A program made the translations under genes and the position numbers. A DNA stretch of 64,000 nt from Acidobacteriota bacterium (lineage in GTDB: Bacteria > Acidobacteriota > Terriglobia > Terriglobales > Acidobacteriaceae), in NCBI GenBank assembly GCA_021778845.1, contig JAJYBU010000001.1:1-64000 (forward strand), given 5' to 3'. The notes under the pieces were generated by a model that saw nothing but the letters and a program-made list of their open reading frames with translations, searched no databases and was not told the origin of the DNA. Positions 7,998 to 14,627 of this stretch are shown one piece after another. Within the stretch, counting starts at the first letter, position 1, and every line of letters starts with the position of its first letter.

Positions 7998-8414
7998 CTA
8001 CCGACCCTTCACCCGATCGTAGTCATACCGGTCACTGGTCGTCCCCAGAGCCTCGTTATACAGCTCCATCGCGCCCGCAGCCTCTTTCAACTGTTCATTG
8101 AATCCATGAAGCGCGCGCAGGTGATCCGCCGTTGCCGGAATCTCCAGCTTGCTGGTCTTCAAAAACTTCTGATATCCGCGATCCACAATCCGCGCAATCT
8201 CCCCACCCAGCACCCAGCCGCCTTTGGTCAATAATCGCACCGGAGCGTTCTTCTCGGAGCTGGGCGCCATCTCCGCCGCGCACCCATTCTTGCTCACCCG
8301 GTACGCTCCCGCGGCCCGGTTTGAACCCTCCGCCGCCGGAGAAACATCAAACTTCTCGCCACCCAGTGTGGCCAGAACCTCATCAAACGTAGGAACTTTC
8401 GTCGTCTTTGCCAT
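7998..8414 (-). CDS. Conserved-looking hypothetical protein, 138 aa
   Basis: I do not recognise this family. From the ATG at 8414 the protein is soluble, with no signal peptide or membrane segment. It begins MAKTTKVPTFDEVLATLGGE, has a central LLTKGGWVLGGEIARIVDRG segment and a helical C-terminal half (FNEQLKEAAGAMELYNEALG) ending in a Tyr/Asp/Arg-rich tail (TSDRYDYDRVKGR). An in-frame extension to 8483 would add Arg-rich residues without ribosome binding support. It is convergent with rsmI (2 bases apart) and divergent from cysM. Codon use with strong third-position G/C matches neighbouring real genes, which supports coding. Confidence 0.7.
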   Translation of the reverse strand: MAKTTKVPTFDEVLATLGGEKFDVSPAAEGSNRAAGAYRVSKNGCAAEMAPSSEKNAPVRLLTKGGWVLGGEIARIVDRGYQKFLKTSKLEIPATADHLRALHGFNEQLKEAAGAMELYNEALGTTSDRYDYDRVKGR

Positions 8415-8600
8415 GGTCAGTCTCAAACTCTCTCTGCCCGGTCGTCTCGTCAACCAGCAGTCTTCCTGCCGGGACGCCCGCATCCTGACAACCCGGCGAA
8501 TCTCTACTCACTCTCGCACATCCCCTATCCATCCTTCAACGCAGCCGCAACCGACCCACGCGTTACACTCAAGCAGCATCCAGCGCATTCCGCACAAACC

Positions 8601-9560
8601 ATGACCATTTCCCCCTCCAGCCTCCTCGGCGTCAGTCTCCTCGACCGCATCGGCAACACGCCCCTCCTGCGTCTCGACCGCCTCACCGCGCACCTTCCCG
8701 GCATCCAACTCCTCGGCAAAGTCGAGTGGGTCAACCCCGGTGGCAGCATCAAGGACCGCGCCGCCTCCAGCATCGTCCAGGCCGCCATCCGCGAAGGCAA
8801 ACTCACCCCCGGCCACGCCAGCAAGTCTCTCCTCGACGCCACCAGCGGCAACACCGGCATCGCCTACGCCATGCTCGGCTCCGCCATGGACTTCCCCGTC
8901 ACCCTCTGCATGCCCTCCAACGTCTCCCCCGAGCGCAAAAACATCCTCGCCGCCTACGGTGCCCACATCATCTGGACCGATCCCGCCGACGGCTCCGACG
9001 GCGCCATCCGCAAAGCCCGCGAACTCGCCGCCACCGAGCCCGGAAAATACTTTTACGCAGACCAGTACGGCAACGAAAACAACTGGCTGGCCCACTATCG
9101 CGGCACGGCCAACGAAATCTGGGAGCAAACCGAAGGCCGCGTCACCCACTTCATCGCGGGTCTCGGCACCAGCGGCACCTTCATGGGCACCACCCGCCGC
9201 CTCCACGAGCTCAACCCGGCCATCCAGTGCATCTCCATGCAGCCCGACTCGCCCTTCAACGGCTTCGAGGGCCTCAAGCACATGGCCACCGCCATCGTCC
9301 CACCCATCTACGACCCCACCCTCGCCGACCGCAACATCGACATGCCCACCGAACGCGCCTACATCATGGCCAAGCGCCTCGGCCGCATGCAGGGCCTGCT
9401 CGTCGGAGTCTCCGCCGCCGGAGCCGTAGCCGCCTCCCTCGGCATCGCCGAAGAAGAAGCCCGCGCCGGCCGCGAGGCCGTCATCGTCACCATCCTCTGC
9501 GACTCCGCCGACAAGTACCTCAGCGAACGCTTCTGGACCGAACCCACCGCAGGCGAATAG
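8601..9560 (+). CDS. cysM: Cysteine synthase, CysM type
   Basis: PLP-dependent beta-replacement enzyme forming cysteine from an activated serine and a sulfur donor. K51 in PGGSIKDRA is the Schiff-base lysine, TSGNTGIA is the substrate-loop motif and GLGTSGTFMG the phosphate-binding loop. The length of 319 residues fits. The JAMM peptidase, the sulfur carrier and the MoeZ-like activator follow on the same strand, as in the CysO-CysM-Mec system of actinobacteria. This suggests that the sulfur donor is a protein thiocarboxylate and the acceptor O-phosphoserine; that substrate assignment is inference from context. Confidence 0.9.
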   Translation: MTISPSSLLGVSLLDRIGNTPLLRLDRLTAHLPGIQLLGKVEWVNPGGSIKDRAASSIVQAAIREGKLTPGHASKSLLDATSGNTGIAYAMLGSAMDFPVTLCMPSNVSPERKNILAAYGAHIIWTDPADGSDGAIRKARELAATEPGKYFYADQYGNENNWLAHYRGTANEIWEQTEGRVTHFIAGLGTSGTFMGTTRRLHELNPAIQCISMQPDSPFNGFEGLKHMATAIVPPIYDPTLADRNIDMPTERAYIMAKRLGRMQGLLVGVSAAGAVAASLGIAEEEARAGREAVIVTILCDSADKYLSERFWTEPTAGE

Positions 9561-9598
9561 CCAACGCCCCATCAGCCATAGCTGGAAACTGGACGCAC

Positions 9599-10060
9599 AT
9601 GCCCCTACGAATCCCCCAATCCCTCTACAGCGACCTCCGCGCCCACGGCGAAGAAACCTACCCCCACGAGTGCTGCGGCATCCTCCTGGGCAAATCCGAC
9701 ACCGAAACCCTCACCGTCCACCAGCTCATCCGTGCCGGCAACACCCGCACCGACAGCGCCCACAACCGCTACCACATCGCCCCCCAGGAATTAATCGCCG
9801 CCCAGCGCCAGGCCCGCAAGTCCGGCCTCGACATCGTCGGCTTCTACCACTCCCACCCGGACCACCCCGCCCAGTGGTCCTCCACCGACTTCGCCGAGGC
9901 CCACTGGTTCGGCTGCGCCTACGTCATCACCTCCGTCGATGGCGACAAGACCAAAGGCGCCGCCCAGATCACCAACAGCTTCCTCCTCACCGGCACCAGT
10001 GAAGACGACAAAGCCTTCCTCCCCCAGCGCATCGAATTCGATTCACCCGCATCCAACTAG
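9599..10060 (+). CDS. JAMM/MPN metallopeptidase, Mec-like
   Basis: A 153-residue zinc peptidase of the Mov34/MPN/PAD-1 family. The JAMM site is complete: E24 in HECCGILLG, H84 and H86 in HSHP, S94 and D97 in SSTD. In the mycobacterial pathway Mec cleaves cysteine from CysO-cysteine, and the related QbsD trims the tail of a carrier to expose its diglycine. It lies 38 bases after cysM and two genes before a carrier whose diglycine is followed by 13 residues, so both trimming and cysteine release are plausible roles here. The small size means a stand-alone JAMM domain without partner domains. Confidence 0.88.
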   Translation: MPLRIPQSLYSDLRAHGEETYPHECCGILLGKSDTETLTVHQLIRAGNTRTDSAHNRYHIAPQELIAAQRQARKSGLDIVGFYHSHPDHPAQWSSTDFAEAHWFGCAYVITSVDGDKTKGAAQITNSFLLTGTSEDDKAFLPQRIEFDSPASN

Positions 10061-10069
10061 CGAGGCCCG

Positions 10070-10501
10070 ATGTTCAACAAGATCGCCATAGCCTACGACG
10101 AATCAACCTCCGCAGAGCACGCCCTTGCGAAAGCCATCGCACTCGCCGCTGCACTCGGTTCCACGCTCCGCATCATCACCATCGTCGAACCGCTCCCCGC
10201 CTACGTCAACATCGCACTGGCGCTCGACGGCAACCTCCCCCAGCAGCTTCTCAACGAGCGCCGCCAACGCCTCGCGCAGACCCACAAGCTTGCCCTCGCC
10301 CACGCAGCCGACGCCGGCGTAACCGCCGAAGCCGTCCTCGTCGATGGCCGCGAGGTCGAAGGCATTCTCGCCGAGATCGCGTCCTACGGTGCCGACCTCC
10401 TGGTCATCGGCCTCAGCCAGCATCACGGCTTTGGCGAGATGAGCAGCACCGCCCACCGTATCTCCCTGCAAGCACCCTGTCCGGTCCTCGGCGTCCACTA
10501 A
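10070..10501 (+). CDS. Universal stress protein (UspA family)
   Basis: The single-domain, 143-residue protein starts MFNKIAIAYDESTSAEHAL, with the first beta strand and the conserved Asp of the Usp fold, and ends ISLQAPCPVLGVH. The ATP-binding G-x2-G-x9-G-S/T loop is imperfect (IGLSQHHGFGEMSSTAHRIS), so nucleotide binding is doubtful. It begins 9 bases after the JAMM gene and is inside the cysteine gene cluster; whether it has any role there is unknown. Confidence 0.85.
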   Translation: MFNKIAIAYDESTSAEHALAKAIALAAALGSTLRIITIVEPLPAYVNIALALDGNLPQQLLNERRQRLAQTHKLALAHAADAGVTAEAVLVDGREVEGILAEIASYGADLLVIGLSQHHGFGEMSSTAHRISLQAPCPVLGVH

Positions 10502-10642
10502 ATCCACCCATCTCCCATAGAATAGAAGCAGTACAACCCTCGCCAGGTGCGGCCGTTACACCATCAGGAATCACCCACCGGCAGCCTGCAGCTTTTACCG
10601 CAAGAGACATTCAAGAGACCCCGGAGACCCTCCCGCGCCCTT

Positions 10643-10954
10643 ATGAACATTCACATTCCCACCCCGCTGCGCACCTACACCGACAAGCAGGAGACTGTCT
10701 CCGTCGATGGCGCCACCGTAGCCGAAGGCCTCGCCGCTCTCACCGCAGCCTTCCCCGCCATGCACCAGCACCTCTTCACCGCCGAGGGCAAACTGCGCTC
10801 CTTCGTCAACGTCTATCTCAACGACGACGACGTCCGCTACCTCCCCGCCAAAGAAGATTCCCCCGTCGCCTCCACCGACGAGCTCACCATCATTCCGTCC
10901 ATCGCCGGTGGCACTCCTGGCATCCCCTGCCGCCTGCCCGGTTGTTGTCGCTAA
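10643..10954 (+). CDS. ThiS/MoaD-like sulfur carrier, CysO-type, with C-terminal extension
   Basis: The 103-residue beta-grasp protein begins MNIHIPTPLRTYT, has GKLRSFVNVYLNDDDVRYL and reaches IIPSIAGG, where G89-G90 is the diglycine that would be adenylated and thiocarboxylated. In active ThiS, MoaD and CysO the diglycine is the C-terminus; here 13 residues follow (TPGIPCRLPGCCR, three cysteines) before TAA. The stop codon coincides with the first bases of a dispersed repeat (from 10953). Activity would need proteolytic trimming, for which the nearby JAMM peptidase is the obvious candidate. The ATG at 10643 has GGAG about 16 bases upstream. A plausible partner of MoeZ and CysM. Confidence 0.85.
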   Translation: MNIHIPTPLRTYTDKQETVSVDGATVAEGLAALTAAFPAMHQHLFTAEGKLRSFVNVYLNDDDVRYLPAKEDSPVASTDELTIIPSIAGGTPGIPCRLPGCCR

Positions 10955-11051
10955 GGCCGTTCGCCTTCAGGTGTAGTCGCAATCATTTTGATGGTTGTCA
11001 TTCCGTAGCGAAGCGGAGGAATCTGCTCCTTGAACCGGCGACTACACCTGA
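10953..11051 (+). repeat. Dispersed repeat A, copy 1, with 14-bp terminal inverted repeats
   Basis: Bases 10953-11042 match 53319-53408 at 85 of 90 positions without gaps. In this copy the ends form a perfect 14-bp inverted repeat (10967-10980 with 11038-11051), giving an 85-bp MITE-like unit. It carries an internal TGTCATTCC...GAAGCGGAGGAATCTGCT stretch (10996-11031) related to other short repeats in the window. It begins at the stop codon of the carrier gene. No coding capacity. Confidence 0.85.
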
Positions 11052-11083
11052 TGGCCATCCGCTCTCCCCCCCCCCCACAAACC

Positions 11084-11138
11084 CTGTCATCCTGAGCGAA
11101 GATTCGCGGGTTCTCGCGAATCGTAGTCGAAGGACCCC
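11084..11138 (+). repeat. TGTCATCCTGAGCGAAG-type repeat with hairpin
   Basis: The unit reads TGTCATCCTGAGCGAAG, then an 8-bp hairpin (11101-11108 with 11115-11122), then GTAGTCGAAGGACCCC. Similar TGTCATYCYG...GAAG(C)GRAGGA words occur at 10996, 12697, 16634, 20240, 20309 and 53363. This is a short dispersed intergenic repeat family. The flanks (10955-11407 overall) hold only repeats and the promoter described separately. Confidence 0.6.
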
Positions 11139-11240
11139 GACGCTGCCTGCACGACCCATACAGCCCGTGTCTTTTGCCGATAAGCCCCGCGTCTTCCCTC
11201 ACCTCCGCACATCCAATCATCAAGCCGGCCTTGACACCCT

Positions 11241-11285
11241 TGCTATAATTACAAGAGCAAGAACAGCCCGGCCAACCTGCCGGGC
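11241..11285 (+). promoter_or_regulatory. Extended -10 promoter and leader hairpin before the MoeZ-like gene
   Basis: TGCTATAAT (11241-11249) is an extended -10 with a perfect TATAAT. The TTGACA at 11231 is only 7 bases away and cannot be its -35. About 17 bases downstream a perfect GCCCGGC/GCCGGGC hairpin (11266-11272 with 11279-11285, 6-base loop) begins, followed by CTTCGCGTTT. The transcript would carry a leader of about 150 bases before the ATG at 11408, and the hairpin could act as an attenuator. Confidence 0.5.
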
Positions 11286-11305
11286 CTTCGCGTTTAAGAC
11301 AGGAA

Positions 11306-11334
11306 GGCGGACTTCCATAAGTCCACACCTAACC
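11306..11334 (+). repeat. Dispersed repeat B, copy 1
   Basis: A 29-base core is identical at 26 of 29 positions to 53512-53540. It contains a small hairpin (GGACTT/AAGTCC) and ends CACCTAACC. About 25-35 bases later both loci have AAAGTAC followed by a G run (11370-11375 here). Repeats A and B occur in the same order and orientation at both loci. Confidence 0.7.
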
Positions 11335-11407
11335 GCAGCCTTGCAAGGACTTTAGGTCAGAAAGTACCTGGGGGGACCCCCACCCACCAGCTAAACTGGA
11401 AGGACAC

Positions 11408-12628
11408 ATGATCGCCACTGCCACCGAAACCGCCACCCTCCCCAAACTCACCAACGAGGAGATCGCCCGCTACTCCCGCCACCTCATCCTGCCCGAAGTC
11501 GGCATGGAGGGCCAGCAGAAACTCAAGGCCGCCAAGGTCCTCTGCGTCGGCACCGGCGGCCTCGGCGCGCCGCTCGCCATGTACCTCGCAGCAGCCGGGA
11601 TCGGCACCCTCGGTCTGGTCGACTTCGACGTCGTCGACGAGTCCAATCTCCAGCGCCAGATCATCCACTCCCAGGCCACCGTCGGCAAGCTCAAAGTAGA
11701 CTCTGCCGAGATCATGCTCAACGGCCTCAACAAAAACACCCGCATCGTCAAGCACAACACCATGCTCACCAGCGCCAACGCGCTCGAGATCTTCCGCGAC
11801 TACGACGTCATCGCCGACGGCACCGACAACTTCCAGACCCGTTACCTCGTCAACGACGCCTGCGTGCTCACCGGCAAGCCCAACGCCTACGGCAGCATCT
11901 TCCGCTTCGAAGGCCAGGCCAGCGTCTTCGCCACCGAGACCGGCCCCTGCTACCGCTGCCTCTATCCCGAACCGCCACCGCCGGGCCTGGTCCCCTCCTG
12001 CGCCGAAGGCGGCGTCCTCGGCATCCTCCCCGGACTCCTCGGCATCATCCAGGCCACCGAGGTCATCAAGCTGATCCTCGGCATCGGCGATCCTCTCATC
12101 GGCCGCCTCCTGCTGGTCGACGCCCTCGGCATGAGCTTCCGCACCATGAAGCTCCGCAAGAATCCCGACTGCCCCATGTGCGGCACCAACGAGATCAAAG
12201 AACTCATCGACTACGACCAGTTCTGCGGCATCCCCAAGCCCACCGAACTCGGCCCGCTCGAGGTCAGCTCCCACGGCAAAATCGCCAATCTCCCCGTCGT
12301 CGACGGCATCCCGCAGATGACCGTCGAGCAGCTCAAAGCCCGCATCGACGCAGGCACTGCGCCCTTCGTCCTCGACGTCCGCGAGCCCCACGAGTACCAG
12401 ATCGTCGACATCGGCGCACCGCTGATCCCCGTCGGCGATCTCCCCAACCAGCTCCACCGTCTCACCTTCCCGAAGACCACCGAAATCGTCATCCATTGCA
12501 AATCCGGTGCCCGTTCCCAGCGTGCAGCTCTCTTCCTCAAAGAGCAGGGCTACACCAACGTCAGCAACCTCGCTGGCGGCATCCTCGCCTGGGCCGACCG
12601 CATCGACAAGACCCTGCCCAAGTACTAA
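11408..12628 (+). CDS. moeZ: MoeZ/MoeB-like adenylyltransferase with C-terminal rhodanese domain
   Basis: The E1-like enzyme adenylates the C-terminal glycine of a sulfur carrier and then supplies sulfur through its rhodanese domain. The 406 residues hold an N-terminal ThiF domain with nucleotide motif GTGGLG (48-53), conserved C198 in PSCAEGG, two zinc CxxC pairs (C181/C184 and C255/C258) and a C-terminal rhodanese domain (about 305-405) with active-site C364 in HCKSGARS. This two-domain layout matches MoeZ, which activates CysO and MoaD in actinobacteria. A GGAAGGA site precedes the ATG. It has its own upstream promoter and a strong terminator after the stop. Confidence 0.94.
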   Translation: MIATATETATLPKLTNEEIARYSRHLILPEVGMEGQQKLKAAKVLCVGTGGLGAPLAMYLAAAGIGTLGLVDFDVVDESNLQRQIIHSQATVGKLKVDSAEIMLNGLNKNTRIVKHNTMLTSANALEIFRDYDVIADGTDNFQTRYLVNDACVLTGKPNAYGSIFRFEGQASVFATETGPCYRCLYPEPPPPGLVPSCAEGGVLGILPGLLGIIQATEVIKLILGIGDPLIGRLLLVDALGMSFRTMKLRKNPDCPMCGTNEIKELIDYDQFCGIPKPTELGPLEVSSHGKIANLPVVDGIPQMTVEQLKARIDAGTAPFVLDVREPHEYQIVDIGAPLIPVGDLPNQLHRLTFPKTTEIVIHCKSGARSQRAALFLKEQGYTNVSNLAGGILAWADRIDKTLPKY

Positions 12629-12640
12629 CCCAAACGCAGC

Positions 12641-12679
12641 AAACAACAGCGGCCCTCATCTCGAGGGCCGCTGTTGTTT
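12641..12679. terminator. Bidirectional rho-independent terminator
   Basis: A perfect 17-bp stem (12641-12657 with 12663-12679) has a 5-base loop and A-rich and T-rich stem ends (AAACAACAG / CTGTTGTTT). It sits 12 bases after the MoeZ-like gene and 47 bases before the end of the minus-strand homoserine dehydrogenase gene, so it can end both transcripts. Confidence 0.9.
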
Positions 12680-12726
12680 AACCGTTCTCTTTCCGGCTGT
12701 CATTCCACCGGGATCTGCGATCGCAC

Positions 12727-14052
12727 CTAATCCGTCGCCGGGTCATTCGCCACCAGAATCTCCAGGCACAGCGGCGGCTCCACCATGAACGCCATCGCGG
12801 CCATCGCAGCGACGGCCTTCTCCAGCGTCGAACTGCTGCAAGGCTCGGTCGTCACCACAAACGGCAACCGCTCCTCTGGATGTCCGCGATGCTGCAGCAA
12901 CGAGTCAATGTTGATCCCAAAACTCGCCAGCGCACCGGCAATCGCCGCCACAATCCCCGGTCTGTCCCCTACGACAAACCGCAGGTAATGCGGCGCAACC
13001 ACATCGCCCACCACCTTCATCGTCTTCGCCGGCAGCCGCACCTGCACACTGCCCTCAGCAATCGCCCGCACATCGCTCATCACCGCCACCGCCGTCGGAT
13101 AGCCGCCCGCGCCGTGGCCGCTGAACACCACATCGCCTCCAAACCGCCCGCTCGTCACAACCATATTCTGCGTCCCATGCGACCACGCAATCGGCGACGT
13201 CGTCGGTACCAGCATTGGCCCCACGCTGGCGCTCACCACTTCATCGACCACCTCCGCACGCGACACCTGCCGCACCGTGCACCCCAGTTCCTTCGCATAC
13301 GCAAAATCGATGGCCGAAATCGTAGCAATCGTCTGCGTCGGCACCTGCTCAGGGTCGATCTCCGCATGCAGCGCCAGCCTCGCCAGAACGCACAACTTCG
13401 CCCGCGCATCGAACCCATCCACATCCGCCGAAGGATCAGCCTCCGCATACCCCGCGGCCTGCGCCTTCGCCAGCACCTCGCCATAATCCGCGCCGCTCTC
13501 CATCGAGCTCAGGATGAAGTTGCATGTCCCATTCACGATCCCGCTGATCCGCGTGATGTGGTCGCCGCTCAGCCCCTGCGCGATGCCCGGAATTACCGGC
13601 ACGCCACCGGCCACCGCCGCCCCATAGAGCAGTTGCACCCCCTTGCTCGCCGCCAGCGCAAACAACTCCGCTCCGCGAAAAGCAATCAACTGCTTATTCG
13701 CGGTCACCACGTGCTTGCCCGCGCTCAACGCGGCACGCAGCCAGCCCTCCACCGGGTCCAGTCCGCCCATCAACTCAACCACCACATCCACGTCCGCGGC
13801 CTCGAGCACGTCCTCGACGCGCTCGGTCCACACCGCATCGCCGGCCACGAACTTCGCCTGCGCATGCGCACGCTTCCGCTCCACGCCGCGATTGAACACA
13901 TGCGTAATCCGCACGTCCTCACTCCCAGAGGCGGCAAGCACCTCAGCAAACGCACTCCCGACTGTCCCAAATCCCAGCAATCCAACGCGCAACAGATTTC
14001 TCCTTCGTTCGTACGTCTTCGAGTCCGTCGTTTCGTTCGCCATCGTGTCCAT
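12727..14052 (-). CDS. hom: Homoserine dehydrogenase with ACT domain
   Basis: Reduces aspartate semialdehyde to homoserine for threonine, methionine and isoleucine synthesis. From the ATG at 14052 the 441-residue protein has an NAD(P)-binding loop GFGTVG at 27-32, VVTANKQLIAF with the conserved lysine, GIVNGTCNFILSSM and ADPSADVDGFDARAK in the catalytic domain, and a C-terminal ACT domain (VGDRPGIVAAIAGALASFGI) that usually gives threonine feedback. A longer GTG start (14118) would overlap the upstream deaminase gene. The chosen ATG has AGGCAGG upstream and lies 14 bases after the deaminase stop, suggesting cotranscription. Confidence 0.95.
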   Translation of the reverse strand: MDTMANETTDSKTYERRRNLLRVGLLGFGTVGSAFAEVLAASGSEDVRITHVFNRGVERKRAHAQAKFVAGDAVWTERVEDVLEAADVDVVVELMGGLDPVEGWLRAALSAGKHVVTANKQLIAFRGAELFALAASKGVQLLYGAAVAGGVPVIPGIAQGLSGDHITRISGIVNGTCNFILSSMESGADYGEVLAKAQAAGYAEADPSADVDGFDARAKLCVLARLALHAEIDPEQVPTQTIATISAIDFAYAKELGCTVRQVSRAEVVDEVVSASVGPMLVPTTSPIAWSHGTQNMVVTSGRFGGDVVFSGHGAGGYPTAVAVMSDVRAIAEGSVQVRLPAKTMKVVGDVVAPHYLRFVVGDRPGIVAAIAGALASFGINIDSLLQHRGHPEERLPFVVTTEPCSSSTLEKAVAAMAAMAFMVEPPLCLEILVANDPATD

Positions 14053-14066
14053 CGACCTGCCTGTCA

Positions 14067-14540
14067 CTAGTACACCACCTTTACAGCCGCATCGCGCCAC
14101 GCCGCAAAACTCGCCCACGCCTCATCCGGCAGCATCCGCTCCATCGGAATCCTCCGATCGCTCGATGGCTTCTTCATCTCCCCATACAGAAATGCGTCAT
14201 CGAACCCCACCTTGGCCGCATCCTCCGCCGAATTCCCGTAGTAGATCGCCCCACAGCGCGCCCAGTAGATCGCCGCCAGGCACATCGGGCAAGGCTCGCA
14301 GCTCGTATACACCTCGCAACCCTCAAGCTGGAACGTTCCCAGCAACTGGCACGCATGGCGAATCGCCGTCACCTCCGCATGCGCTGTCGGATCATTCAAT
14401 GCGGTCACCTGATTCACACCGGCAGCAATCACCTTACCGTCCTTCACCACCACCGCCCCAAACGGACCACCTCGTCCGCTGGCAACGTTCGCTGTGGCCA
14501 GCGCAATCGCCTCCTGCATGAACGCCTGATTCCCCTCCAT
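14067..14540 (-). CDS. guaD: Nucleoside/guanine deaminase (GuaD-like)
   Basis: A 157-residue zinc deaminase of the cytidine/deoxycytidylate deaminase fold. The zinc site is complete: H54-A-E56 and PCPMC with C84 and C87. ARCGAIYYG and the C-terminal half match small guanine deaminases of the Bacillus GuaD type (about 156 residues) better than TadA, which lacks this C-terminal segment. The substrate call is supported by its position divergent from the ureide genes: it would convert guanine to xanthine. The ATG at 14540 has a GGAGG site; an upstream start at 14582 is less likely. Homoserine dehydrogenase follows after 14 bases. Confidence 0.82.
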   Translation of the reverse strand: MEGNQAFMQEAIALATANVASGRGGPFGAVVVKDGKVIAAGVNQVTALNDPTAHAEVTAIRHACQLLGTFQLEGCEVYTSCEPCPMCLAAIYWARCGAIYYGNSAEDAAKVGFDDAFLYGEMKKPSSDRRIPMERMLPDEAWASFAAWRDAAVKVVY

Positions 14541-14627
14541 CGCGCCTCCATCGAAACAAATATCCAGAGTGAAAGAGCGCACTCAACCCTCTACCCTCTA
14601 CTCTCTGTTTTTGCTCTAATCAGCAAT

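Noticed and set aside
11231-11249. TTGACA and TATAAT read together as a sigma-70 promoter
   Set aside because: The hexamers are only 7 bases apart, not 16-18. The TATAAT is better explained by its TGC extension.
11255-11300. GC hairpin before the MoeZ-like gene considered as a SAM-type riboswitch
   Set aside because: Only one stem and none of the conserved junction sequences of the SAM classes could be found.
14355-14627. Upstream extension of the allantoinase frame to 14355
   Set aside because: The added residues are Arg/His-rich, run antisense through guaD and precede the family start MVHALRSRRV; the ATG at 14628 fits the family length.
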